A stretch of 64,000 bases of DNA from Rhodococcus globerulus NBRC 14531 (GCF_001894805.1 NZ_BCWX01000002.1:1364001-1428000), one strand, 5' to 3'. Positions 1-9,076 are shown, numbered from the stretch's first letter. A program made the numbers and translations. The notes: generated by a model from the sequence alone, not told the origin.

Positions 1-1
1 C

Positions 2-2368
2 GACGTGGCCACGGGAATCGAATCCGCACTACAAGCGGCAAATATGTTGGACGGCTGGGTAGTGCCAGGCGAGCAACTGCCCGAATTCGTCAGCGAGCAA
101 TTCCTCACAGCACTCCCGACAAAGCAGCGGCCCAAGGGACGCACCCTCGCCGATGTTCTCGAGGTCGAGGGCAACTCCGACGTCCCCGACGCACAGGTCA
201 GGGGAATTCTCGCCTCGATCAGCCTGGTCGAGAACGCGGACACCACCACCGCCGCAGTTGCTATCGGCGTCGACGGCCGATTCTGGCAGGGTGTTGTCCA
301 CGGACGGCACGTCAAGACCGATGCCGAGTACATCGGCACGACGGCCCGCGCGCGTCGTCGCGCTACCCGGATCGCCGAAATCGACGTCGCCCTCGACGAA
401 CTTGCCACGGCAATCGACACCGGCACAGCACTCGTGGCGCAGACCAACGAGCAGTTGGCTCAACTTGCCGCGGCCGCAAAAGAACTCCCCAAGACCGGCT
501 CGATTCTGCGCGCGCTCAAAGCCGTCGCCGAATCGGCGGGCGCTCTGCGCACACGGTCCGAAGCAACAGACAGCGCGCAGCGTGAACTCGACGCCGCGAT
601 AGCGGATCTCGCGGCCAAGGAAAAGCAGTTGCGCGCGACGGCGTCGACGCATCGCACCCCGCACGCCGGCCGGGAACTCGACTCGTTGGCGGCGGCGATC
701 CGTCACTTCGAGAAGCAAGGCGACGTCGCCCTGCGATGCCGACGCGAGTACGCCAAAGAGGTGGAACTCGAACGCGAATCGATCGACCGCCTCGACGAAT
801 CACGCACCAACGCCGAGGAATTTGCCGAAGAAGCGGCCATCGCGGAGGAGAGCCTGCTCCAGCAGGTCCAACGCCTGGAAACCCTGCGCGACACCCTCGG
901 CGCGAGTGCCGAGCAAATCGATCTCGACCTCGCCAAGGCGCGCGCCAAGATCGAGGAATGCAAAGTCGACCAACGCGCCGCCCGTAAGGCCTACGACGCG
1001 GCCGTGCTTCACATCGGCACCGCCGAAGGCGCCTACAACACCGCCGTCGAGACCTTGCGGCACACCCTCACCGAAACGCGTAGCGACGCAGAGCAACTCG
1101 CGCCGTACGCGCGACCCGATCTGCTCGAGCTGCTCGGCATCACCGAACCGCTGAGTTGGCCTGCCAGTTCCGCGGCGTGGATGAGCCCCGATCAACTCGT
1201 CTACCGGATCCAGAACGAGGACCGCACCGACGACGCCCCGCACCCGCCGGTACTGCCCGAAGACGTGGACAAGCTGTACCGGGCACTCGACGCGGCAACC
1301 TCGACGGTTCGCGTCACCGACGGTGCGCGCAAGGCAACCCGCACGGCCCTGACGTCCGCGCTGCAGGAATTCGACGCCCAACTCGCTGCCGCCGGCCAGG
1401 ATTACCGCCTGCAGTGGGACGCACCGGACGGGCTCACCGTCGTCCGCGTGCAGGACGAGCAGGGACACTCTTCGATCGGCGAGTTCGCAACCCGCATCCA
1501 CGAAGCACGCGGAGATCAGGAGCAGCTGCTCACCGAATCCGAGCGCCGTATTCTCGAAGATGCACTGCTCACCGGTCTGGCCCAACAGATCCACGAGCGT
1601 ACCGTCGACGCCCGCGAACTCATCGCGCAGATGGGCACCGAGATGCGCGAGCGGCACATGTCGTCCGGCAACACCATCGGCGTCCACTGGGTTCTGGCCG
1701 ACAACCTCGACGACAGCTCCCGCGCCATCTCCAAACTGCTCGATCGAGACGCGTCGGCGCTGGGCGTGGACGAGTTGGCGACACTGCGCGCACATTTTGC
1801 GACGCAGATTCGCACTGCCCGGGCGGCGCATCCCGAGCGGTCGTACCCGGAGATCCTGTCGTCGGCACTCGACTACCGGCAGTGGCGGTTCTTCTCCTTC
1901 ACCCTCATCAGCGGCGAAGGCAAGGAAGACAGACTCACCGTCGCCCGGCACAGCGCGCTGTCCGGCGGCGAGCAGTCGGTGTCGCTGCATCTGCCACTCT
2001 TCGCGGCAGCGCACGTCATGCTCGATTCAGCCGATCCGCATGCGCCGCGGCTACTTGCACTCGACGAGGCATTTGCCGGCGTCGACGACAACGGTCGAAG
2101 CGAGTTGTTGGGATTGAGCGTCCAGTTCGATCTCGACCTCTTCATGACGGGATACGACCTCTGGATCACGTACGCCGACGTCCCCGGGTGCGCACACTAC
2201 GACCTGGCTCACTCGACGGCCGAGCAAGCCGTCAGCGCCGCGCTGCTGGTGTGGTCGAACGGTGAACTGCTCGCCGAACACGACGGAACGGACTTGGCCA
2301 GAGCGCTCGGATCTCCGCTGCGCCGTAGGGTGCCCACCCCGGCCGAAGGTGCGCTCGACTACGCCTAA
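2..2368 (+). CDS. jetC: Wadjet JetC-type SMC-like ATPase (TIGR02680 family), 5' truncated by window edge
   Basis: C-terminal part of a large SMC-like ATPase. Length, coiled-coil character and terminal motifs fit the TIGR02680 family, which is the JetC subunit of Wadjet systems of the DUF2397/DUF2398/DUF2399 subtype. In Wadjet, JetABC acts as an SMC complex on small circular DNA and JetD cuts it. The frame is open to the left edge and the roughly 789 visible codons are somewhat over half the usual length, so the Walker A head lies outside. Visible are long Ala/Glu/Leu-rich coiled-coil stretches (about nt 340-1090 and 1260-1620), the ABC signature LSGGEQ (nt 1958-1975) and a Walker B LLALDE (nt 2051-2068) followed by a D-loop AFAGVDD. 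No other jet gene follows downstream, so jetA, jetB and jetD, if present, must be upstream. The family call is from recognition, not a search. Confidence 0.82.
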   Translation, partial: DVATGIESALQAANMLDGWVVPGEQLPEFVSEQFLTALPTKQRPKGRTLADVLEVEGNSDVPDAQVRGILASISLVENADTTTAAVAIGVDGRFWQGVVHGRHVKTDAEYIGTTARARRRATRIAEIDVALDELATAIDTGTALVAQTNEQLAQLAAAAKELPKTGSILRALKAVAESAGALRTRSEATDSAQRELDAAIADLAAKEKQLRATASTHRTPHAGRELDSLAAAIRHFEKQGDVALRCRREYAKEVELERESIDRLDESRTNAEEFAEEAAIAEESLLQQVQRLETLRDTLGASAEQIDLDLAKARAKIEECKVDQRAARKAYDAAVLHIGTAEGAYNTAVETLRHTLTETRSDAEQLAPYARPDLLELLGITEPLSWPASSAAWMSPDQLVYRIQNEDRTDDAPHPPVLPEDVDKLYRALDAATSTVRVTDGARKATRTALTSALQEFDAQLAAAGQDYRLQWDAPDGLTVVRVQDEQGHSSIGEFATRIHEARGDQEQLLTESERRILEDALLTGLAQQIHERTVDARELIAQMGTEMRERHMSSGNTIGVHWVLADNLDDSSRAISKLLDRDASALGVDELATLRAHFATQIRTARAAHPERSYPEILSSALDYRQWRFFSFTLISGEGKEDRLTVARHSALSGGEQSVSLHLPLFAAAHVMLDSADPHAPRLLALDEAFAGVDDNGRSELLGLSVQFDLDLFMTGYDLWITYADVPGCAHYDLAHSTAEQAVSAALLVWSNGELLAEHDGTDLARALGSPLRRRVPTPAEGALDYA

Positions 2369-2472
2369 CACCGTGCGCCTCGAGGTCGATGGAATGGGAA
2401 GCGCCCGGGTTGGGTACCACCGCACCACCCGCGCTTTTCATCCATGGGCCGAAACTTGCGAGCGGAGACGAC

Positions 2473-2877
2473 ATGAAGAAAGCCATCGCGACAATCATGA
2501 TCGCGGGCGCAGCGTCGATGATGTGCGCCTGCGGAAACGACGACGGTGACCAGAACCAGGGCAACGGTCACACCACCGGTCAAGAAACCATGCGAATGCC
2601 CGCCGGAACGTCGACGGGCGAGATGAGCGCTGTCGATCAGGGAAAACTGACTGCATTTGTTGTGGCGTTTCGCACCCGCTACCCGGATCTTTCACAGGAT
2701 CGAGACGATGCTGACATCAAAGAGATCGTGCTCGATACGTGCGACGACATCGCCGAGGGTGCCTCGGAGCAACAAGTCAGCGACGAAATCCGCGATCAGG
2801 CCGAACACAACGGCGTTATCCCGACCCAAGCCCAGGTCGACGAGATCTACGACATGGTGACGCCGGCGTGCCCGTGA
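2473..2877 (+). CDS. Small secreted lipoprotein of unknown function
   Basis: 134-residue predicted lipoprotein. It starts with Met-Lys-Lys, a short hydrophobic stretch and a lipobox-like end (ASMMCAC), so it is probably exported and lipid-anchored at Cys18 or Cys20. A Gly/Asn/Thr-rich linker follows, then a mostly helical acidic domain with two more cysteines (in LDTCDD and VTPACP) that could form a disulfide. The ATG at 2473 is preferred over an upstream in-frame ATG because it follows a GGAG-like site and places the signal peptide at the N-terminus. The C-terminal part loosely resembles DUF732-type small secreted actinobacterial domains, but I cannot assign it. It lies 104 bp after jetC on the same strand and is not obviously part of the defence system. 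Confidence 0.7.
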   Translation: MKKAIATIMIAGAASMMCACGNDDGDQNQGNGHTTGQETMRMPAGTSTGEMSAVDQGKLTAFVVAFRTRYPDLSQDRDDADIKEIVLDTCDDIAEGASEQQVSDEIRDQAEHNGVIPTQAQVDEIYDMVTPACP

Positions 2878-2882
2878 AAGCA

Positions 2883-2926
2883 CTGTGCGCCTTTGTTAAC
2901 CGCCCGCGGTTGACAAAGGCGCACAG
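2883..2926. repeat. 44-bp palindromic element, copy 1, between convergent genes
   Basis: Two 21-nt arms (2883-2903 and 2906-2926) around a 2-nt centre, with one mismatch at 2912. The arm begins CTGTGCGCCTTTGTTAACCG. A second, perfect copy lies at 17843-17886. Both copies sit in the gap between two convergent genes, so a bidirectional transcription terminator or a dispersed extragenic palindrome is likely. There is no poly-T tail beyond the internal TTT. Confidence 0.75.
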
Positions 2927-2934
2927 CTAGTACA

Positions 2935-4176
2935 TCAGCGCAGCGAAATCCCCAACAGGGCGTCGACGGCATCGGCGAACTCGCCCGGTGCCTGTGCGTC
3001 GGATCCGCCACCTTCGAGTGCACGACGCGCCCAACCGTCGAGGGCGTCAAGAGCCTTCGGGGTGTCGAGGTCGTCGGCGAGATGCTGACGCAACCGTGCA
3101 ACTGTGTCGGTGACGGACGCAGCGGAACTCAGGGCCGCGGCAGCACGCCACACCTTGAGACGATCCTGCGCATCCTCGAGGACCTGTTCGGTCCACGCCC
3201 GGTCCTGACGGTAATGGCCGGACAGCAGTCCGAGACGGATCGCTGCGGGGTCGACCCCTTCGCCACGAAGCTTCGAGACGAACACGAGGTTGCCGCGACT
3301 CTTCGACATCTTCTCGCCGTCCAGACCGATCATGCCGGTGTGAACGTAGTGACGCGCGAAACGACGGTCACCCGTGGCACATTCGGCGTGCGCTGCCGAG
3401 AACTCGTGGTGCGGGAAGATGAGGTCGCTGCCGCCGCCCTGGAGGTCGAAACCCGAGCCGATGCGGTTGAGTGCGATAGCCGCGCACTCGATGTGCCACC
3501 CGGGGCGGCCCGGTCCGAACGGTGACGGCCAGGACGGCTCACCCGGGCGCACAGCCCGCCACACCAGTGCGTCGAGCGGATTGCGCTTGCCGGCGCGATC
3601 CGGATCGCCGCCGCGCTCGGCGAAGAACTTCTCCATGGTCTCGCGGTCGTAGCCGGACTCGTAACCGAACTGTTCGGTGGCGTCGGCCCGGAAGTAGACG
3701 TCGGGGAACTCGGCGTCCTCGACGATGTAGGCCGCGCCGGATGCGACGAACTTCTCGACGAGTTCGACAACTTCGTTGATCGATTCGACAGCGCCGATGT
3801 AGTCCTTGGGAGGAAGCACGCGCAGCGCCTCCATGTCTTCACGGAAGAGCGCCGTCTCGCGCATTCCGAGAACAACCCAGTCTTCACCGTCGCGGTTGGC
3901 GCGTTCGAAGAGCGGGTCGTCCACGTCGGTCACGTTCTGGACGTAGTGAACGTCGTGTCCGGCGTCGCGCCAGATACGGTTCACGAGGTCGAAGGTGAGG
4001 TACGTGGCGGCGTGCCCGAGGTGGGTCGCGTCGTACGGTGTGATGCCACAGACGTACATCGTGGCGGTCTTCCCGGGGGTGACTGGACGAACCTGACGGT
4101 CGGCCGTGTCGTACAGCCGCAACGGCGGCCCCTGACCGGGTACGGACGGGAGTGCGGTATCGGACCAAGACTGCAT
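2935..4176 (-). CDS. mshC: Cysteine--1-D-myo-inosityl 2-amino-2-deoxy-alpha-D-glucopyranoside ligase MshC
   Basis: MshC joins cysteine to GlcN-Ins in an ATP-dependent step of mycothiol synthesis, the actinobacterial counterpart of glutathione; it acts in the cytosol. The 413-residue protein is a class I cysteinyl-tRNA-synthetase relative. It has the zinc and substrate region starting [16 protein letters not shown] near residue 42, where HLGH is the HIGH-type motif, and the KMSKS motif ([10 protein letters not shown]) near residue 290. It lacks the long anticodon-binding C-terminus of true CysS, and its N-terminus ([14 protein letters not shown]) is typical of MshC. It is convergent with the upstream lipoprotein gene. 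The MMPL gene ends 10 bp upstream on the same strand. Confidence 0.95.
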   Translation of the reverse strand: MQSWSDTALPSVPGQGPPLRLYDTADRQVRPVTPGKTATMYVCGITPYDATHLGHAATYLTFDLVNRIWRDAGHDVHYVQNVTDVDDPLFERANRDGEDWVVLGMRETALFREDMEALRVLPPKDYIGAVESINEVVELVEKFVASGAAYIVEDAEFPDVYFRADATEQFGYESGYDRETMEKFFAERGGDPDRAGKRNPLDALVWRAVRPGEPSWPSPFGPGRPGWHIECAAIALNRIGSGFDLQGGGSDLIFPHHEFSAAHAECATGDRRFARHYVHTGMIGLDGEKMSKSRGNLVFVSKLRGEGVDPAAIRLGLLSGHYRQDRAWTEQVLEDAQDRLKVWRAAAALSSAASVTDTVARLRQHLADDLDTPKALDALDGWARRALEGGGSDAQAPGEFADAVDALLGISLR

Positions 4177-4186
4177 ACTGGCGAGC

Positions 4187-6316
4187 CTAGTGGAGACTGG
4201 TCGAGGGCTCGGAAGGTGCTGGCTGATCCGGTGTCGGTTCCGGCGTGGACGCCAGCTTGCTCGGCCACCAGATCTTCTGCCCGATGTCGTACGTCAACGC
4301 CGGGACCAGCAGTGATCGGACAATCAACGCGTCGAGCAGCACACCGAACGCAACGATGAAGGCAATCTGCGCGAGGAACAACAGCGGAATCACAGCCAAC
4401 GCCGAGAAGGTTGCTGCCAGAACAACTCCGGCTGAGGTGATGACGCCGCCGGTGACGGTCAGTCCCCGGAGCGCGCCTGCCCGTGTACCGATCTTCTGTG
4501 CCTCCTCCCGAACCCGGGTCATCAGGAAGATGTTGTAATCGATCCCGAGTGCGACGAGGAACACGAACGCGAACAACGGCACCACCGGATCTGCGCCGGG
4601 GAATCCGAAGACATGCTCGAATACGAGCGACGAAATACCCAGTGTCGCAGCAAAAGAGAGCACTACGGTGCCCATGAGCAGCAGCGGCGCAAGGAGTGAT
4701 CGAAGCAACAGCGCGAGGATCGCGAAGACCACGAGCACTACCACCGGGATGATCAGCGTGCGGTCGCGCGTCGACGTGGTCTTGGTGTCGAGATCCGTAG
4801 CGGTGACACCACCGACCAAGGCGTTGGCCCCCTCGACGGAGTGGACTGAATCACGTAGTCGCACAATCGTGTTTTCGGCCTCGATCGAATCAGCGGCATC
4901 GGTCAGCGTCGCCTCGAGCGAGACACGGCCGTCGACGACAAGCGGCACTCCCCCGTTCTGAACAACAGTGACGTCACTGACGCCGTCGACTCGGCTTGCC
5001 GCGACAACGGCATCCATCTGGTCTGCATCAGCGATCACAATCGCCGGGGAACCTGATCCGGCGTCGAAATGCTCGCCGAGAATCTCCTGACCCGCAACCG
5101 AGTCGACCTCGAGCAGAAAGACGTCAGACGACGCCACTCCGCTGGCCTTGAACTGCGGCATCATCAGCGCGAAGATCACCAGCACCAGCGTCGACGCCAC
5201 CCAGAAACGACGCGGATGCCGCCCGATGCGAGCGGCAAGTCCGGCCCAGAAACGGTGATCGTCTGCCTCGTCGTGGTGGGCGACGTCGGCGTCGAATTTC
5301 GGCTTGGTCGGCCAGTACGCGGTACGGCCGAACAATACGAGAATGGCAGGCAGGAACGTCATCGATGCGAGGAACGATGCGGCGATACCGATGGCCGCGA
5401 CGGGTCCCAATCCGCGGTTCGAGTTCAGATCCGACAACAGCAGGCACAGAACGCCCGCGATCACGGTACCGGCTGACGCTGCGACGGGTTCCAGCGTGGC
5501 ACGCCACGCCACCCGCATCGCCGAGTATTTGTCCTGCTCGATGCGCAGTTCCTCGCGATAGCGTGAGACCAGAAGCAGCGCATAGTCTGTCGCGGCGCCG
5601 AACACCAGGATGAACAAAATGCCCTGGCTCTGACCGTTCAACGCGATGACGTCGGCGTCGGCCAGCGCGTACACCAACAGACTCGACAAGCCGAGCGCAA
5701 AGACCGCCGAGAAAATAACCACGAACGGCAGGATGGGACTGCGATACACCACGATCAAGATCAGAATCACCACTGATCCGGCCACCAGCAACAAGAGACC
5801 GTCGATGCCCGCAAAAGCGGCGGACAAGTCGGCGACCTGACCGGCCGGACCGGTCACCAGGACGGTCATTCCCTCCGGCGCGGATTCGAGCGCGGCACGC
5901 AGTTCCTTCACCGAGGTCTTGACCTCGACTGTGCTGTCGATCGGGAGGAACAGCTGCAACGCCTGACCGTCCGCCGACGGAATCGCGGGCGAGCTCGCGT
6001 CACCGAATCCTTCGGTTCCGACAAACTCTGCGACCGTGTCCGTCAGGAAGGCACTGTCGCCGCCCTGCAGCCCACCCGAACGTTCTGCGACGATGATCGC
6101 CGGAACAAATCGTGTGTCGGTGAAACCTTCCTGGAGCTTGCCGACCTCGGTCGCTTCCGCCGATGCGGGCAGGAAGGACGTGTTGTCGTTCTGCTGCACT
6201 GTGCTCAGTTTTCCGGCAAACGGTCCACCGAAGCCGCCGATAGCCAACCAGCCGATTACCAGCAGAGCTGGCACAATCCATCTCAGGCGACGACGCGTAC
6301 TCGTGGGTGTGCTCAC
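4187..6316 (-). CDS. MMPL/RND-family membrane transporter
   Basis: 709-residue inner-membrane transporter of the MMPL (RND) family, which exports lipids or hydrophobic drugs using the proton gradient. It shows the two-fold layout of the family: one N-terminal TM helix (about residues 10-30), an extracytoplasmic loop, a cluster of helices with the motif [18 protein letters not shown], a second loop, and a second cluster with [17 protein letters not shown]. The two Asp-Tyr pairs are the proton-relay residues. The GTG at 6316 is chosen because GGAG stands a few bases upstream; a longer frame reaching 6475 would run through the divergent regulator's operator and start. The marR gene is divergent, so the pump is probably repressed by that regulator and induced by a ligand. 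Confidence 0.9.
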   Translation of the reverse strand: MSTPTSTRRRLRWIVPALLVIGWLAIGGFGGPFAGKLSTVQQNDNTSFLPASAEATEVGKLQEGFTDTRFVPAIIVAERSGGLQGGDSAFLTDTVAEFVGTEGFGDASSPAIPSADGQALQLFLPIDSTVEVKTSVKELRAALESAPEGMTVLVTGPAGQVADLSAAFAGIDGLLLLVAGSVVILILIVVYRSPILPFVVIFSAVFALGLSSLLVYALADADVIALNGQSQGILFILVFGAATDYALLLVSRYREELRIEQDKYSAMRVAWRATLEPVAASAGTVIAGVLCLLLSDLNSNRGLGPVAAIGIAASFLASMTFLPAILVLFGRTAYWPTKPKFDADVAHHDEADDHRFWAGLAARIGRHPRRFWVASTLVLVIFALMMPQFKASGVASSDVFLLEVDSVAGQEILGEHFDAGSGSPAIVIADADQMDAVVAASRVDGVSDVTVVQNGGVPLVVDGRVSLEATLTDAADSIEAENTIVRLRDSVHSVEGANALVGGVTATDLDTKTTSTRDRTLIIPVVVLVVFAILALLLRSLLAPLLLMGTVVLSFAATLGISSLVFEHVFGFPGADPVVPLFAFVFLVALGIDYNIFLMTRVREEAQKIGTRAGALRGLTVTGGVITSAGVVLAATFSALAVIPLLFLAQIAFIVAFGVLLDALIVRSLLVPALTYDIGQKIWWPSKLASTPEPTPDQPAPSEPSTSLH

Positions 6317-6362
6317 GGTTTCTCCAGAGTTCGGTTTGGCTGATGCGTGATGGTCCCCTATT

Positions 6363-6382
6363 TTGTTCAGCAAGCTGAACAA
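6363..6382. promoter_or_regulatory. Candidate MarR operator between the MMPL pump and marR
   Basis: Perfect inverted repeat TTGTTCAG-CAAG-CTGAACAA, with 8-nt arms and a 4-nt spacer. It lies in the 87-bp gap between the divergent starts at 6316 and 6404, the expected place for a MarR dimer to repress both genes. Binding itself is inferred. Confidence 0.7.
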
Positions 6383-6403
6383 TTGCAAACGGAAGGCAGG
6401 AGC

Positions 6404-6847
6404 GTGACCGAGGATGGGCTCGAAAACTGGCCGACAGGCCGCTTGCTGTCGACTGCGGCGCGCCTCGTCGAACACTCGTGGGAGCAGGTCCTACGCAGCC
6501 AGGACATGACGCACGCCGGACTTATCGTCTTACATTCCATCGCCATGTCCCCCGCGTCGCAGCGAGACATCGCCAAGAAGGCTCGGGTAACCGACCAGAC
6601 CATGAGTCGGACCGTCGATCGCCTCGAGCGTGCCGGCTACGTCACCCGGGATACCGATCCGCGCGACGAACGACGACGCCTCATAGCCATCACGGCGTCC
6701 GGGCAAGCGACCTATGAACGCCTACTCGAACTCGAAAAGGACGAAGCCGCTCTGGCCTTCGGCGCCGGAGATGTGTCGGCATTGCGCGAACAGCTACTAC
6801 GGCTGGTTCGGTCACCGGAACTCAATCCCAAGTACAACGAAAACTAG
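6404..6847 (+). CDS. MarR-family transcriptional regulator
   Basis: 147-residue winged-helix repressor. The recognition region (QRDIAKKARVTDQTMSRTVD) is followed by the wing (RAGYVTRDTDPRDERRRLIA), typical of MarR. The protein probably binds a hydrophobic ligand and controls the divergent MMPL pump. The GTG at 6404 is preferred over the ATG at 6347 for two reasons: GGAAGG lies 7 nt upstream, and the longer start would place the palindromic operator (6363-6382) inside the coding region. The 3' end lies in a 15-bp tandem duplication that includes its stop codon. Confidence 0.9.
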   Translation: MTEDGLENWPTGRLLSTAARLVEHSWEQVLRSQDMTHAGLIVLHSIAMSPASQRDIAKKARVTDQTMSRTVDRLERAGYVTRDTDPRDERRRLIAITASGQATYERLLELEKDEAALAFGAGDVSALREQLLRLVRSPELNPKYNEN

Positions 6848-6860
6848 TACAACGAAAACT
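6831..6860. repeat. 15-bp tandem duplication across the marR stop codon
   Basis: The unit AGTACAACGAAAACT occurs twice in direct succession (6831-6845 and 6846-6860). The first copy holds the last codons of marR and the first base of its TAG stop. The second runs into the stop codon of the convergent gene at 6859. It looks like a recent slippage or micro-duplication in the convergent junction. Confidence 0.9.
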
Positions 6861-7665
6861 AGAAAGCCGGCCACGGGATCGTTCGATGCCCGTTCGGCAC
6901 AGGCATGACTGCTGACAACGTCAGCTCACGCGCCCGCTGCGCCAGCGCCGCAATTTCGTCGTCGGTAACCAGTTCCGACAGTTCATCACCGAAACTGCCG
7001 TCGACAGTTGCCGCAAATTCCGCGACATCCGCGATCAAGGGCCCGGGAACTTGTTGGCCTGCCCATCCCCACAGGACAGTGCGTAGTTTGTTGTCCGTGT
7101 GCATGCAGATTCCGTGATCCACGCCGTAGACGGAGCCGTCGATCCCTTCGAGTGCATGACCACCCTTGCGATCCGCGTTGTTGATGAGGACATCGAGCAC
7201 TGCCATCCGCTGAAGCCGCGGATCATCGGCGTGAATGAGCGAAACCGGTTCCCCCGCAGAATCGAACGCCTGAAGAACCTCGAACCATCCTGACGGGACA
7301 TTGTCCGGGCTGCAGAGATCGACGATGTCCGGCGTACCGAGCACGTCAGCGTGGCGGTCGACGGTGTCGATCCATTTCTGCACCATTCCTGGCCCAAAAG
7401 GTCCGTCGCGCAACACTGTTCGCGGGATGACACCCCACCCCAGCGCCTCCGACACCCGATACGACGCCACTTCGCGCCCCGCCAAGGTGCCGTCCGGGAA
7501 GTCCCACAACGGGCGCTCGCCGCGCACCGGCTTGTAGACGACCCGCATCGACTCGTCGCCGAGAACAGCGTCGCAGACCAAAGTTGCGTTGCTGGCAGTG
7601 GTGATCTGACCGATCACCGTCAGCTCACCTTCGAGCTGGACATCAGGGCCAGGCGAGCTCGACAC
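6859..7665 (-). CDS. SCO1664/TIGR03843-family protein with PI3/PI4-kinase-like fold
   Basis: 268-residue cytosolic protein of a conserved actinobacterial family (TIGR03843, SCO1664-like), distantly related to PI3/PI4 kinases and HipA-type kinases. Visible motifs are the lysine strand VVYKPVRGERPLWDF with GREVASY (nucleotide binding), the catalytic-loop-like DVLINNADRKGGH with Asn-Asn-Ala-Asp, and the metal-binding-like GVDHGICMH. A phosphotransfer role is inferred from the fold; the substrate is unknown. The start is a GTG at 7665, 3 nt after the stop of the upstream DUF3090 gene, so the two are translationally close. Together with the DUF3090 protein and the phosphatase at 8323 it forms a conserved three-gene set found near mshC in actinobacteria. 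Confidence 0.85.
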   Translation of the reverse strand: MSSSPGPDVQLEGELTVIGQITTASNATLVCDAVLGDESMRVVYKPVRGERPLWDFPDGTLAGREVASYRVSEALGWGVIPRTVLRDGPFGPGMVQKWIDTVDRHADVLGTPDIVDLCSPDNVPSGWFEVLQAFDSAGEPVSLIHADDPRLQRMAVLDVLINNADRKGGHALEGIDGSVYGVDHGICMHTDNKLRTVLWGWAGQQVPGPLIADVAEFAATVDGSFGDELSELVTDDEIAALAQRARELTLSAVMPVPNGHRTIPWPAF

Positions 7666-7668
7666 CGC

Positions 7669-8268
7669 TCAGTCCTCGTCGGTGTCGGCGTCGTCGATCG
7701 CGAACCCGAACGAATCACCGCGGCGATATCCGTTGGTCCGGACACAGATATGTCCGTCCGGAGCGAGGGGTTCGCCGCACAGCGGACATGGCGCACGGCC
7801 GGCGGCAATCACTCGCTCGGATCGCAGTGAGAATTCGCGCGCCTGCTCCGGAGTCAAGAACACGCGGACCGCGTCGGGTCCGTCGTCCGAATCGTCGAGC
7901 ACGACCGACTCGTCGAACTCGGTTTCGCTCACTGCAAGAAGTTCCACCACAACGGCGCCGGCATCTGCATCCCAGCCCAAACCCATCGTCCCGACCCGGA
8001 ATTCGGCATCCAACGGAGTAACAAGCGGACTGAGGTCGGTGATATCACCGGCTTCCGGCGGAACCTCGGTGCCGAAACGGCGATGTACCTCTTCGAGGAG
8101 TAGACCCATCCGGTCTGCCAGTACCTGAACCTGCTGCTTTTCGAGCAGCACGCTCACTACTCGCGCCTCGTGCACGGCTTGGAGATAAAAAGACCTGTCA
8201 CCGGGTTCTCCCACGGTCCCTGCGACAAATCGGTCAGGGGTGCGAAATACGTGAATCGCGCGCGACAT
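7669..8268 (-). CDS. DUF3090-family protein (SCO1663-like, TIGR03847)
   Basis: 199-residue protein of the DUF3090 family, conserved across actinobacteria next to the kinase-like TIGR03843 protein. The N-terminus (SRAIHVFRTPDRFVAGTVG) is the family hallmark. The C-terminus carries a short zinc-finger-like CPLCGEP element followed by GHICVRTNGYRRG, so metal binding is plausible (Cys-X2-Cys plus His/Cys). Function is unknown. The start is set at the ATG at 8268 because AGGAGG stands 4-5 nt upstream; the longer frame to 8310 has no such site. Probably co-transcribed with 6859-7665. Confidence 0.88.
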   Translation of the reverse strand: MSRAIHVFRTPDRFVAGTVGEPGDRSFYLQAVHEARVVSVLLEKQQVQVLADRMGLLLEEVHRRFGTEVPPEAGDITDLSPLVTPLDAEFRVGTMGLGWDADAGAVVVELLAVSETEFDESVVLDDSDDGPDAVRVFLTPEQAREFSLRSERVIAAGRAPCPLCGEPLAPDGHICVRTNGYRRGDSFGFAIDDADTDED

Positions 8269-8322
8269 TGCACCTCCTCGAATTCGAGCGGAACTTCCCT
8301 GGGTACCCATTATCCGTCACGA

Positions 8323-9018
8323 TCACACTCCGACCTCGCCGCCAGGCACGGATTCCTGTTCGGGAGCGGAGCCATTGGTCGACGCCTTGGCCTGACCGAT
8401 CGCCGCCAGCGCATCTCCGGTGTCGTTGACCCGCAGCACGAAGGGCGAGGTCGCGGAATATCGGATCACACTCATCGACGCCGGTTCGGCAACGATGCGC
8501 TGGAACGAATCGAGATGCATCGCGTACGCGTCCGCCAGTACGGATTTGATGACGTCGCCGTGTGTACAGGCAATCCACACGACGTCTTTGCCGTGCTCCT
8601 CGGCAAGCCTTCTGTCGTGTTCACGAATCGCGGCAACGGCCCGCGCTTGCACTTGCGCCAGCCCTTCACCATCGGGGAAGACGGCACCCGACGCGTGCCG
8701 CTGCACAACTTTCCACAGCGGTTCCTCGAGCAAATCCTTGAGGGGGCGGCCCGTCCACTGCCCGTAGTCCACCTCGACGAGGCGTTCCTCGACAACGGGA
8801 GTCAATCCACGGTCCGCAGCGATGGGACCCACCGTCTGCTCACATCGCAGCAGCGGAGACCGCACGATCTCGGCAATGTCGAGACCCACCAACCTGTCTA
8901 CGACGGCCGCTGCCTGTTTCCGGCCGTGATCGTCGAGTTCGACGCCCGGCGTGCGACCGGCAAGTGTGTGGGCCGTGTTGGACGTCGACCGCCCGTGCCG
9001 CAGAAGGACAACTGTCAT
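8323..9018 (-). CDS. Histidine phosphatase, MSMEG_4193-type 'phosphomutase' (TIGR03848)
   Basis: 231-residue branch-1 histidine phosphatase, cytosolic. The phosphohistidine motif LLRHGRSTSN is at residues 5-14, Arg and Glu contacts lie in VRSPLLRCEQT and VEVDYGQWTG, and the second catalytic His is in WIACTHGDVIKS. Families of this type remove phosphate from small phosphoesters; the substrate here is unknown. The label phosphomutase is historical. It is the first gene of a minus-strand set with DUF3090 and the kinase-like protein (54-bp gap), which suggests the kinase-like protein and this phosphatase act in a common pathway. Confidence 0.9.
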   Translation of the reverse strand: MTVVLLRHGRSTSNTAHTLAGRTPGVELDDHGRKQAAAVVDRLVGLDIAEIVRSPLLRCEQTVGPIAADRGLTPVVEERLVEVDYGQWTGRPLKDLLEEPLWKVVQRHASGAVFPDGEGLAQVQARAVAAIREHDRRLAEEHGKDVVWIACTHGDVIKSVLADAYAMHLDSFQRIVAEPASMSVIRYSATSPFVLRVNDTGDALAAIGQAKASTNGSAPEQESVPGGEVGV

Positions 9019-9076
9019 GCCATAACCCTAATGGGGCGGCGCAGAGCGCGGCGGGCGGTCGACGTCGAAACCGGCG

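Noticed and set aside
800-2014. Long opposite-strand open frame of about 404 codons within jetC
   Set aside because: It is antisense to the real SMC-like gene, lacks a ribosome site and family similarity; typical of high-GC third-position bias.
2369-2934. Search for jetD or another Wadjet component after jetC
   Set aside because: Only a small lipoprotein gene and a palindrome are present; no DUF2399-like frame exists.
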